Shown: positions 1-5,476, numbered from the stretch's first letter. The stretch: DNA of 8,727 bases from Anaerolineae bacterium (GCA_016929355.1 JAFGJA010000235.1:1-8727), one strand, 5' to 3'. Made by a program: numbers and translations. Notes: generated by a model not told the origin, from the letters alone.

Positions 1-1
1 C

Positions 2-79
2 CGCCTCAGTTCGGGTTTTGAATGCTGGATTGTAGATGTCCCCGGTTGGTTTGAAGTGACCCAATCCGGCACATTTTAG
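2..79 (+). CDS. Possible C-terminal tail of an upstream gene (partial)
   Basis: A reading frame is open from base 2 to a TAG at 77-79, giving 25 residues that end VTQSGTF. The composition (Trp, Val, Asp, Pro, Gly rich) reads like a real beta-rich C-terminus, but 25 open codons are expected by chance about a third of the time, so this is weak. If real, the gene converges on the nucleoside hydrolase, and the inverted-repeat element starting two bases after its stop lies between the two gene ends. No family can be assigned. The other two rightward frames are closed early. Confidence 0.3.
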   Translation, partial: RLSSGFECWIVDVPGWFEVTQSGTF

Positions 80-80
80 T

Positions 81-214
81 TTATGGAGAAAACAATTCAA
101 ACGCGCATCCTGTAGGGGCCGACCAATGTGTCGGCCCAGGGCGAACACATGACGAACCGCAGGTTCGCGTTCGCTCCTACATAATCATGTGGAATCTATT
201 TGGTTTCTCCATAA
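81..214. repeat. Nested inverted-repeat element (outer arms), MITE-like
   Basis: An 11-bp perfect inverted repeat, TTATGGAGAAA at 81-91 and TTTCTCCATAA at 204-214, brackets a second, self-complementary core at 111-181. The total length is 134 bp with no coding potential. It lies between the possible end of a rightward gene (79) and the end of the leftward nucleoside hydrolase (238). It could be a decayed miniature inverted-repeat transposable element, a dispersed extragenic palindrome, or a large structured 3' region for convergent genes. No target-site duplication is evident at its edges and no T-run follows either arm, so it is not a standard intrinsic terminator. Confidence 0.5.
111..181. 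repeat. Cloverleaf-like palindromic core repeat
   Basis: The ends TGTAGGGGC (111-119) and GCTCCTACA (173-181) are inverted repeats with one G-T wobble. Inside are a perfect 8-bp hairpin, GGGCCGAC (116-123) with GTCGGCCC (130-137), and a second arm in which GCGAAC (141-146) pairs with GTTCGC (169-174) and encloses CGAACC (153-158) paired with GGTTCG (162-167) over a GCA loop. The stems partly compete at 116-119 and 173-174. This multi-armed layout is typical of dispersed extragenic palindromic elements. I believe similar GTAGGGGC...GCCCCTAC elements recur in Chloroflexota and cyanobacterial genomes, but copy number cannot be checked here. Confidence 0.65.
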
Positions 215-237
215 GCTGCCGCTCCTGATGATGGGCG

Positions 238-1116
238 TCAGGCAAAAACCGAGAAGAAGTGCGCAAAAAACGCAGCCGCATCGACTGTTGCCGCGACCTG
301 ATGCCACCCGGCGTCGTCACGCTGCCAGTGGGTATAGCCGCGCAAGGGTTCGCTGGTTAGTTCCACGCTGGTGATCCCGCGTTCAAAAGTGCATAAGTCC
401 GCGTCAAAAATGGCCGCCGCCGCTAACGGATCGTGAAACGTGATGCGTTCTATATCGCGGAACCACACTTCGGCAAAGTCCAATACCGGGCGCAGCAGTT
501 CCGTATCGAAGCGCGCGCGTACCTCGTCCGCCTGCATGACAACCCGCCGTGTTACTTCGACCCCCACCGCGCGCATGGGAACCGGGCTGTTGAACACAAT
601 CGCCGCCGCGTGCGGATCACACCGGATGTTATGTTCTAAGGGATGTGTTCCGGCTAACCGGTTCACATAATGCCCGCCCATGATCACCAATTCTTTGAGC
701 AGCGTCGGAATCGTGCGATCCAGCGCGAACAGCAACGCGATATTCGTCAAGGGGCCAATCGCCAACAGGATAATTTCGCCGGGATGGGCGCGGATCGTCT
801 GGCGCAAAAAATTGATCGCTTCGCCTGACGGAAAGCCAATGGCGTGATCCCACCGGGCTAAGGCTTCGGCTTGTTGGGCGAACGGTTGGCGCTGCGCAGC
901 CAGCAGGGGCGCTTCGACGCCGGGGAAAATTGGAATCTGATCCTGCGCGGCGATCTTGCAGAGTACGCTGACCATTTTGGCGCGTTCATGGGCTTCGCCA
1001 CTGACCGTCGTCACGCCCACCAGATCACATGCCGGCTGCGCCAGCAGATACGCCAGACAGACCGCATCGTCAATATCCGTGCCAATGTCGGTATCGAGTA
1101 ATATTTTCTGACTCAT
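238..1116 (-). CDS. Nucleoside hydrolase (IunH/URH family)
   Basis: This is predicted to hydrolyse the N-glycosidic bond of ribonucleosides, releasing free base and ribose for salvage, in the cytoplasm (no signal peptide). The 292-residue product has the family's N-terminal calcium-binding signature in the form DTDIGTDIDDA (D8, D10, D16, D17), GPLTNIA at 121-127, IMGG at 145-148, HNIRCDPHAA with N163 and D167, and the late HDP (H228, D229) that completes the Ca2+/ribose site. All expected catalytic residues are present and the length is normal (about 300-320). I chose the ATG at 1116 because it puts DTDxG eight residues in and has AAAGG a short distance upstream. An ATG at 1149 would add 11 residues and overlap the upstream gene. 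It lies 29 nt downstream of the DUF3592 gene, probably in one transcript. Base specificity (inosine-uridine, pyrimidine or purine) cannot be read from the motifs. Confidence 0.93.
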   Translation of the reverse strand: MSQKILLDTDIGTDIDDAVCLAYLLAQPACDLVGVTTVSGEAHERAKMVSVLCKIAAQDQIPIFPGVEAPLLAAQRQPFAQQAEALARWDHAIGFPSGEAINFLRQTIRAHPGEIILLAIGPLTNIALLFALDRTIPTLLKELVIMGGHYVNRLAGTHPLEHNIRCDPHAAAIVFNSPVPMRAVGVEVTRRVVMQADEVRARFDTELLRPVLDFAEVWFRDIERITFHDPLAAAAIFDADLCTFERGITSVELTSEPLRGYTHWQRDDAGWHQVAATVDAAAFFAHFFSVFA

Positions 1117-1145
1117 CCATATTTTTCCTTTCGAGCGGATCGGCT

Positions 1146-2039
1146 TCACAAAAGCCGGTGCATTTTCTCATTCATATACAACACGGCAACGGCCCTGCCC
1201 GGATGAGGTGCAAGGCTATTTTTTAACGAGTTGGCAACGGCTTGTTTAGTGGTGACAATTTCTTTGCCTTCCGTTGTCACAAACCGGTAATGCAGCTTTA
1301 TCGTCAGATCGGCGGCGGCATCTTCATGACTCGCATACGACACAATCTCGCCGCGCAGAATGTGTCCCCGGTTGATCATACGACGTTCGCGGCGGCGCAC
1401 CGCAAAGAAGGCGATCAGGAGCAGCATTGGGGCCACGCTACAGCCGAACGACATGGCCCAGGCTTTGCGGCGGTTGGTGGTGGCGGTGGCATCTGCGCGT
1501 AATTCAGAGATCGCCGGATCGCCGGGTACATAGGTAACGGTGACGGTGGAACCGGGTTCCCAGGTTTGATAGCTGGCGTAGCTCACTGCCTGATCCTCGG
1601 TGTAGGTGTCTATGCCGTCCACCTGAAATTCATACAGCACATAATAGTACTCCCCATCTGGGCTTTTTGAAATCCACCGATCCAGGATCGTGCCAGGGGT
1701 GGCGATTCCCTCGCGTTGCAGCGCGGTATCGGCTTGCCAACTGGGGATGACGAAGATCGCAAAGATACTCAACGCAAGGCCCAAGACCAGCAGCAGCCCG
1801 GCCCAGACATACCTATCATACTGGCCGCCTAAACGGTTGGTATGGCCGAGCAGGAAATTTTCATGGTTCGGCTCGTACAGAAACGGTACATCGTGATAGG
1901 GCCAGCGCCGCGCGCCGGATAACCAGCCGGTTTGCGCCCCGATCATCAATTCCTCGTGATCTGCATACGGCTTGAGGGGTGTTTGCTCCACGCTGCTCGT
2001 GAGCTTGTAGACTGCGTTGGATGGTTCGAAGACACTCAT
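1146..2039 (-). CDS. DUF3592-domain membrane protein
   Basis: This 297-residue protein of unknown function has two likely membrane helices at about 78-100 and 193-214. Between them (about 104-185) is a typical DUF3592 beta-domain: a TPGTILDR-like start, a YYYVLYEFQVDG strand pair and the diagnostic VTVTYVPGDPAIS ending. After the second helix an Arg-rich stretch (RRRERR, 215-220) is followed by a second, more diverged domain of similar type (about 226-297: RGEIVSYAS, LHYRFVTTEGKE, AVLYMNEK). The positive charges place N- and C-termini in the cytoplasm and the first domain outside. The first 77 residues are polar with no recognised domain. An in-frame TGA lies eight codons upstream of the ATG at 2039, so the start cannot be much further out; its ribosome site is poor. 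It is first in a likely two-gene unit with the nucleoside hydrolase, but no functional link is evident. Confidence 0.85.
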   Translation of the reverse strand: MSVFEPSNAVYKLTSSVEQTPLKPYADHEELMIGAQTGWLSGARRWPYHDVPFLYEPNHENFLLGHTNRLGGQYDRYVWAGLLLVLGLALSIFAIFVIPSWQADTALQREGIATPGTILDRWISKSPDGEYYYVLYEFQVDGIDTYTEDQAVSYASYQTWEPGSTVTVTYVPGDPAISELRADATATTNRRKAWAMSFGCSVAPMLLLIAFFAVRRRERRMINRGHILRGEIVSYASHEDAAADLTIKLHYRFVTTEGKEIVTTKQAVANSLKNSLAPHPGRAVAVLYMNEKMHRLL

Positions 2040-2079
2040 GGTCGTTTCACTCGCTGCATATCAATAGACGTATCTCCTG

Positions 2080-2112
2080 ATTCTATGCGGTAGACGTTAA
2101 GGTCACGTTAAG
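2080..2112 (-). promoter_or_regulatory. Candidate promoter with Pho-box-like direct repeat
   Basis: Read on the minus strand, CTTAACGT occurs twice exactly (2112-2105 and 2101-2094) with a 3-bp spacer, an 11-bp period equal to one helical turn. Eight bases further on is TAGAAT (2085-2080), a fair -10 hexamer with no good -35, and transcription would start near 2073, about 34 nt before the DUF3592 ATG. Two or more 8-bp repeats at 11-bp spacing placed where a -35 would be is the known layout of OmpR/PhoB-family operators; cyanobacterial SphR boxes are PyTTAAPyPyT/A-like. The identity of any regulator is inference. Confidence 0.45.
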
Positions 2113-2117
2113 CGCAC

Positions 2118-2146
2118 AAAAAAAGACGACCCATTCAGGTCGCCTT
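2118..2146 (-). terminator. Intrinsic terminator of the PLD-like gene
   Basis: On the minus strand a stem GGCGACC (2144-2138) pairs with GGTCGTC (2131-2125; one G-T) over a six-base loop, flanked by A-T pairs and followed directly by seven T residues (2124-2118). It lies 31 nt past the PLD-like stop codon and just before the promoter region of the DUF3592 gene, so it separates two transcription units. The T-run is only on the minus-strand side, so it acts in one direction. Confidence 0.88.
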
Positions 2147-2176
2147 AATTAAAATGTTGTTAACTTCGGGCGCGAA

Positions 2177-3382
2177 CTAGCAATCAAATGCGCTCGCTGG
2201 CATTTCTTCCGCTTCGGCCCAGCGCCGGTCAAATTCTTCCAGGTAGGCTTGGGCGAGATCGAGGTTGTGGATGATCAGCAGGTTTTCATCATTGTTATCC
2301 GCCGCGCTGCTGGAGAAATTGAACGATCCCATGACCACAATCGACTCATCGAAGATAAAGACTTTGTGATGCAAAATGTCGGGATTGCCATCCTGCCGCA
2401 CATTGACATTGCCGCAGTACAACGGCTCGATATAGCTGCGACTGCTGGCTTCGACAATGCCCATTATGTCAAGATTGGGATTCGCCAGCATCGGCTGGAA
2501 CATATCGTCCCGCGTGAACGAGAAGGCCATGAACCGCACCGAATGGGCGTTTTTAATGAGTTCGATTAACCGGGCGGGGGCATTGCCTTCGGATTCGAAG
2601 ATCGTTTCGATCTGCGTGCCTTCCACCGTGATCACCGCATTGGCAATCGTTACGTCCGAGGTTTTACCGAATCCGCCCTGGCTGAACATTTCCTCAAATT
2701 CGGCGCTATAATTGGCGGCCAGTTTGCTGGACCGGATGAGCATTGAATTATTGTTATTGTTGTACATGCCGTTGTGGGTGATATTGGTTGAGCCGGTCCA
2801 CACATACATGCTATCGATCACGACGAATTTATCGTGCATCAAGCCGGAGCGTTCATCCGATACCACTTCGATGTCGGCTAATTCGAGTTGATCAAAGGTG
2901 GATTCAGGGTCTTCGAGGCCGTGTTCGTCATCGGCCACCACGCGCACCGTAACGCCGCGCTCCTGCGCCCGGATCAGCGCATCGGTAACGGGCTGTGAAT
3001 TTAGTTCGAAAAAGGCCGCATCAATGGACGTTTGCGCACTATCAAGCGCCTTCACTAACGCTTCCTCAATCGGTGCGTCGGTAAAATCGGCTTCGTCCGT
3101 GCTGTTGATCGGATCGGTGAAATAGACCTGGAACCAGTTGCCATCATACCCACCGGGGATCGCCAGCAGCGCGCTTGATCCCATTGCTACCTTAGTGGGG
3201 GCAAGTGTGGGCGCGGTGGTAGCCGCCGGGATCGCAGTCGAACCTGATTCTTGCGGCAGCACATCAATGCCCAGCGCTTGCGCGATCAGCACGATGATGA
3301 TGATCACCACACCGGATACCACCGATACAATGGTGCGCTGGACGTTGCTCGTGCTGCTCGTATTATTCGATTTCTTCGTCAT
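2177..3382 (-). CDS. Membrane-anchored phospholipase D-like protein with two HKD motifs
   Basis: The 401-residue product has a basic N-terminus, one membrane helix at about 17-38 (an Ile/Val-rich run), a Thr/Pro/Ala linker (about 45-70) and then two PLD domains. The first HKD motif is H183-x-K185-x4-D190 followed by GSTN; the second is H338-x-K340-x4-D345 followed by GSFN. Both are complete, so the single-chain pseudo-dimer should be active as a phosphodiesterase working through a phospho-histidine intermediate. The charge pattern places the catalytic part outside the membrane. Substrate (phospholipid, nucleic acid or other phosphodiester) is undetermined. An Asn run lies at 207-212. I chose the ATG at 3382: AGGAG precedes it by nine bases, whereas the ATGs at 3391 and 3427 lack a well-placed ribosome site and lengthen the overlap. 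The start lies inside the last codons of the upstream gene (20-nt overlap), implying translational coupling. Confidence 0.9.
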   Translation of the reverse strand: MTKKSNNTSSTSNVQRTIVSVVSGVVIIIIVLIAQALGIDVLPQESGSTAIPAATTAPTLAPTKVAMGSSALLAIPGGYDGNWFQVYFTDPINSTDEADFTDAPIEEALVKALDSAQTSIDAAFFELNSQPVTDALIRAQERGVTVRVVADDEHGLEDPESTFDQLELADIEVVSDERSGLMHDKFVVIDSMYVWTGSTNITHNGMYNNNNNSMLIRSSKLAANYSAEFEEMFSQGGFGKTSDVTIANAVITVEGTQIETIFESEGNAPARLIELIKNAHSVRFMAFSFTRDDMFQPMLANPNLDIMGIVEASSRSYIEPLYCGNVNVRQDGNPDILHHKVFIFDESIVVMGSFNFSSSAADNNDENLLIIHNLDLAQAYLEEFDRRWAEAEEMPASAFDC

Positions 3383-4166
3383 CGTTTTCATCTCCTGCGG
3401 TGTGCGATGAACCAAAAATAGCGTCACTCAAATGGCGGGCCTTGCCAAAAATAGCATCCGAAAGTGTCGTAGGGGGTGTTGGTGTCGTTTCCGACTCGCT
3501 TGCTTCCGGCTGGGCGGGACTCGCGGCATTGTTTGTTGTGTTGTCCGCCTGGGCTGGTGCGCCAAACGCAGCGTTCGACAGCAGCGAGGGCGCGGCGGGA
3601 CTCGCGGCATTGTTTGTTGTGTTGTCCGCCTGGGCTGGCGCACCAAACGCAGCATTCGATAACAATGAGGGCGGCGCATCTGGTGCGGCGGGACTGGTTT
3701 CATTGGCGGCGCTGGCGGCTTGTAAGGCGGCGGGCGTATACCGTGCCATCAGATCGCGGAGCTGCTCATCTTCCGTGTGGTTTGGTTGATCGGCCAACCA
3801 TGCCGCGATCTCATCGTCAGATAGGGTGGGCGCATCTGCTCCGTATACGTCCTGACTCAGCTTATTGACCATCGCAAAGGTGCGGGTCAGCCAGGCGGCG
3901 TCTTTTTTGGTGCGATACGTGACCAGCCAATTGATGCGGGTCATCAAACGCCCCAGGTTGTAACCTGCCTCATACACTTGTTCTTCATCGGGCGCGGGGG
4001 TATCGGGCGTATCGAGGCGGGTTGCCACCTGCGCCGCGATTTCACGGCCCCATTCGATGAAGGGGATAGCGATGTCGTCGGTCAGGTTCTCGCGGATTTT
4101 GGCGTTATCGGCCAGCACATCCTGCATTTGCCTGGCCCATTGCTGTACCTGTTGATCGTTTGGCAT
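3363..4166 (-). CDS. Uncharacterised protein with repetitive disordered tail
   Basis: I do not recognise the family. The 267-residue product divides into an alpha-helical, Trp-containing N-terminal part (about 1-150, with RINWLVTYRTKKDAAWL around 77-93) and an Ala/Pro/Ser/Asn/Thr-rich tail (about 150-267) ending in an acidic run (DENDDEEIE). The tail holds two near-identical 27-residue units (starting at 166 and 193) and four copies of a short motif LS[DN]A[IA]FG at 169-175, 196-202, 235-241 and 246-252. There is no signal peptide or membrane helix. I chose the ATG at 4166, with AAAGG about ten bases upstream; the frame stays open to 4361, but that extension translates a hairpin-rich non-coding element. 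It overlaps the PLD-like gene by 20 nt, so the two probably work together, perhaps as a cytosolic partner for the anchored enzyme (inference). Confidence 0.75.
   Translation of the reverse strand: MPNDQQVQQWARQMQDVLADNAKIRENLTDDIAIPFIEWGREIAAQVATRLDTPDTPAPDEEQVYEAGYNLGRLMTRINWLVTYRTKKDAAWLTRTFAMVNKLSQDVYGADAPTLSDDEIAAWLADQPNHTEDEQLRDLMARYTPAALQAASAANETSPAAPDAPPSLLSNAAFGAPAQADNTTNNAASPAAPSLLSNAAFGAPAQADNTTNNAASPAQPEASESETTPTPPTTLSDAIFGKARHLSDAIFGSSHTAGDENDDEEIE
3513..3674. repeat. 81-bp tandem duplication inside the tail-repeat gene
   Basis: Two adjacent 81-bp copies (3513-3593 and 3594-3674) are identical over the first 45 bp and differ at about eight positions overall. The period is exactly 27 codons, so the reading frame is kept. 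The high identity suggests a recent duplication or ongoing homogenisation. The copy number may vary between strains by slippage or unequal recombination. Confidence 0.92.
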
Positions 4167-4195
4167 CCTCAAACTGCCTTTCACTCTAATAAATC

Positions 4196-4228
4196 TTTCC
4201 CGTGATTGTAATCGATCACGGCGGGAAA
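4196..4228. promoter_or_regulatory. Inverted repeat upstream of the tail-repeat/PLD operon
   Basis: TTTCCCG (4196-4202) pairs with CGGGAAA (4222-4228), and TGAT (4203-4206) with ATCA (4215-4218), leaving a 3-nt bulge and an 8-nt loop. An alternative 7-bp pairing is CCGTGAT (4200-4206) with ATCACGG (4215-4221). On the minus strand the centre contains TACAAT (4210-4205), a possible -10 hexamer, and the structure ends 30 bases before the ATG at 4166. It may be an operator overlapping a promoter or an mRNA leader hairpin. No clear -35 is visible. Confidence 0.4.
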
Positions 4229-4294
4229 AGGGAATCGGGAAGGCCGGGATTTTGTTAGGGTTTGTTATGACCTTTGCGGTGAGAGTTACCCCTA

Positions 4295-4398
4295 TCCCCC
4301 CGACCGCCTTTCCCCGTACACGGAGAAAGGGGGAGCAAATCCCCGCGCTTATGAGTGTCAAGTCCCTCTCTGCTTGCGGGGAGGGATTTAGGGAGGGG
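4295..4398. repeat. Non-coding two-hairpin G/C-run element
   Basis: This fills most of the 246-nt gap between the dehydratase and the tail-repeat gene. The first hairpin pairs CTTTCCCCG (4308-4316) with CGGAGAAAG (4321-4329; one mismatch) over TACA, with an outer TCCCCC/GGGGGA pairing (4295-4300 with 4329-4334). The second pairs TCCCTCTCT (4363-4371) with GGGGAGGGA (4378-4386; two G-T) over GCTTGC. The right edge, 4378-4398 on the plus strand, has four G-runs separated by 1, 5 and 1 bases, a canonical G-quadruplex pattern. It looks like a dispersed intergenic repeat; it may also attenuate leftward read-through from the dehydratase. No T-run follows the stems. Confidence 0.6.
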
Positions 4399-4412
4399 TT
4401 GATTTTTAATAA

Positions 4413-5357
4413 TTAACTTCCCAAAATATGCGTCATCGTCGCCGCGTCGATATTGCCGCCGCTCAGGATCACGCCCACACGCCCGGATGCCTGCACCGCA
4501 CCGCTTAACAGCGCTGCCACGCCGAGCGCGCCGGAGGGTTCAATCACCAATTTCGTGCGGTAAAACAGGAATTTCACGGCATCAATGATCGCTTGTTCGC
4601 TGACGGTTTGCATATCGTCTACGTATTCGCGCACGAGCGGAAACGTGAGGTCGCCCAAAAATGGCGTGCGCGTGCCATCAGCAATCGTGGGCGGATTCGT
4701 CACCGTATGCAAGACTCCCGTTCGAAAGGAGCGGGTCGCGTCGTCGGCTAACTCCGGCTCAATCCCGATCACCTGGCACGCCGGATACATCCCCTTAACA
4801 GCAATCGCCGATCCGCTCAATAAGCCTCCGCCGCCGCACGGAACCAGCAGCATATCGAGTTTTTCCACGTCCTGCAACAGTTCCAATGCGGCTGTGCCCT
4901 GTCCCGCGACCACCGCCAGATGATCGTAAGGCGGGATGATCGTATACCCGTGCTGTGCGACGAGTTCCTCCGCGATCTGTTTGCGATCTCCGGTGGCGGG
5001 GTTGTAGGCGATGATGTGCGCGCCGTAGCCCTCGGTGGCCGCGCGTTTGGTGGCGGGTGCGTTATCCGGCATGACGATATGCGCCTGAATGTCGAATAAC
5101 TGGCACACGAGCGCGGTAGCTTGCGCGTGGTTGCCGGAGGAATACGTGATCACGCCGCGCGCGCGTTCGGCCTCGCTTAGCTGGCTGATCGCGTTGTACG
5201 CTCCGCGAAATTTGAACGCGCCGATGCGCTGGAAATTTTCGCACTTCAAAAAGACCTCTGCGCCGACTTGTTCATTCAGCGTGCGTGAGGTGTGGATCGG
5301 GGTGCGGTGGGCGACATCTTTTAACCGTTCATAGGCGGCCTGGACTTGTGCAAACAT
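4413..5357 (-). CDS. PLP-dependent threonine/serine dehydratase-family enzyme
   Basis: This fold-type II PLP enzyme of 314 residues is predicted to deaminate L-threonine, L-serine or 3-hydroxyaspartate to the oxo-acid and ammonia, or to racemise serine. The PLP lysine is K49 in AFKFRGAYN; SSGNHAQ at 73-79 binds the substrate carboxylate, PCGGGGL at 173-179 holds the PLP phosphate and SGGN at 299-302 the pyridine nitrogen. E200, A204 and D206 (EPELADD) match the spacing of the divalent-metal site known from serine racemase and hydroxyaspartate dehydratases. There is no C-terminal ACT domain, so it is not the isoleucine-feedback-controlled biosynthetic form; its size fits the TdcB/serine racemase group. 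The start at 5357 has AGGA eight bases upstream. It is expressed divergently from the aminopeptidase gene. Exact substrate cannot be set from sequence alone. Confidence 0.9.
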   Translation of the reverse strand: MFAQVQAAYERLKDVAHRTPIHTSRTLNEQVGAEVFLKCENFQRIGAFKFRGAYNAISQLSEAERARGVITYSSGNHAQATALVCQLFDIQAHIVMPDNAPATKRAATEGYGAHIIAYNPATGDRKQIAEELVAQHGYTIIPPYDHLAVVAGQGTAALELLQDVEKLDMLLVPCGGGGLLSGSAIAVKGMYPACQVIGIEPELADDATRSFRTGVLHTVTNPPTIADGTRTPFLGDLTFPLVREYVDDMQTVSEQAIIDAVKFLFYRTKLVIEPSGALGVAALLSGAVQASGRVGVILSGGNIDAATMTHILGS

Positions 5358-5413
5358 AGCAGCATCCTGATAGGTGATGACAATTTAAATAAAACGTTCT
5401 TCCCTGGAAAAAC

Positions 5414-5443
5414 TTGACTCCGAGGGGTGAGGTACATTATAAA
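5414..5443 (+). promoter_or_regulatory. Sigma-70-type promoter for the aminopeptidase operon
   Basis: TTGACT (5414-5419) and TATAAA (5438-5443) are separated by 18 bases, each matching five of six consensus positions. The predicted start near 5450 would leave a leader of about 74 nt before the aminopeptidase ATG. Its -10 overlaps that of the opposing promoter. GTGAGG (5427-5432) and CCTCAC (5451-5456) form an inverted repeat around the -10, a possible operator. Confidence 0.65.
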
Positions 5444-5465
5444 CCTATCGCCTCACACATGGCAG
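5436..5465 (-). promoter_or_regulatory. Opposing promoter for the dehydratase, sharing the -10 region
   Basis: On the minus strand CTGCCA (5465-5460; four of six to TTGACA) lies 18 bases before a perfect TATAAT (5441-5436). Transcription would start near 5429, about 72 nt before the dehydratase ATG. Four base pairs (5438-5441) belong to both this -10 and the rightward one, so the two promoters cannot be opened independently. Confidence 0.5.
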
Positions 5466-5467
5466 AG

Positions 5468-5476
5468 TGGTATACT
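5468..5476 (+). promoter_or_regulatory. Second rightward promoter, extended -10 type
   Basis: TGG followed by TATACT (5471-5476) fits the extended -10 pattern TGnTATAnT (five of six in the hexamer). No convincing -35 lies 17 bases upstream. A start near 5483 would give a leader of about 41 nt. It could give the aminopeptidase operon expression independent of the shared promoter upstream. Confidence 0.35.

Noticed and set aside
111..181. tRNA-like cloverleaf
   Set aside because: No anticodon arm of 5 bp with a 7-base loop, and a 9-bp acceptor-like stem competing with an inner 8-bp hairpin; this is a palindromic repeat, not a tRNA.
189..853. Plus-strand and alternative-frame open frames across the nucleoside hydrolase gene
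   Set aside because: They are antisense or shifted shadows of a gene with all its catalytic motifs intact; no start context or plausible protein composition.
1141..1157. Six-bp hairpin (CGGCTT/AAGCCG) over the DUF3592 stop codon
   Set aside because: Short stem with no T-run, and the next gene starts 29 nt on; not a terminator, at most a minor translational element.
2036..2059. Seven-codon upstream ORF whose TGA overlaps the DUF3592 ATG (ATGA)
   Set aside because: The only Shine-Dalgarno-like AGGAG (2078-2074) lies too far away and mostly upstream of the predicted transcript start; likely chance.
3513..3674. CRISPR-like repeats
   Set aside because: The two copies are directly adjacent, lie in frame inside a coding region and have no spacers.
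3400..3868. Several long plus-strand and alternative-frame open frames opposite the tail-repeat gene
   Set aside because: Low-complexity GC-rich repeats keep several frames open by chance; the minus-strand frame alone has an ordered domain, a ribosome site and operon context.
4167..4361. 65-codon N-terminal extension of the tail-repeat gene up to an ATG at 4361
   Set aside because: The extension would translate the hairpin element and the inverted repeat, gives a low-quality basic sequence, and lacks a good ribosome site; the ATG at 4166 starts a normal helical domain.
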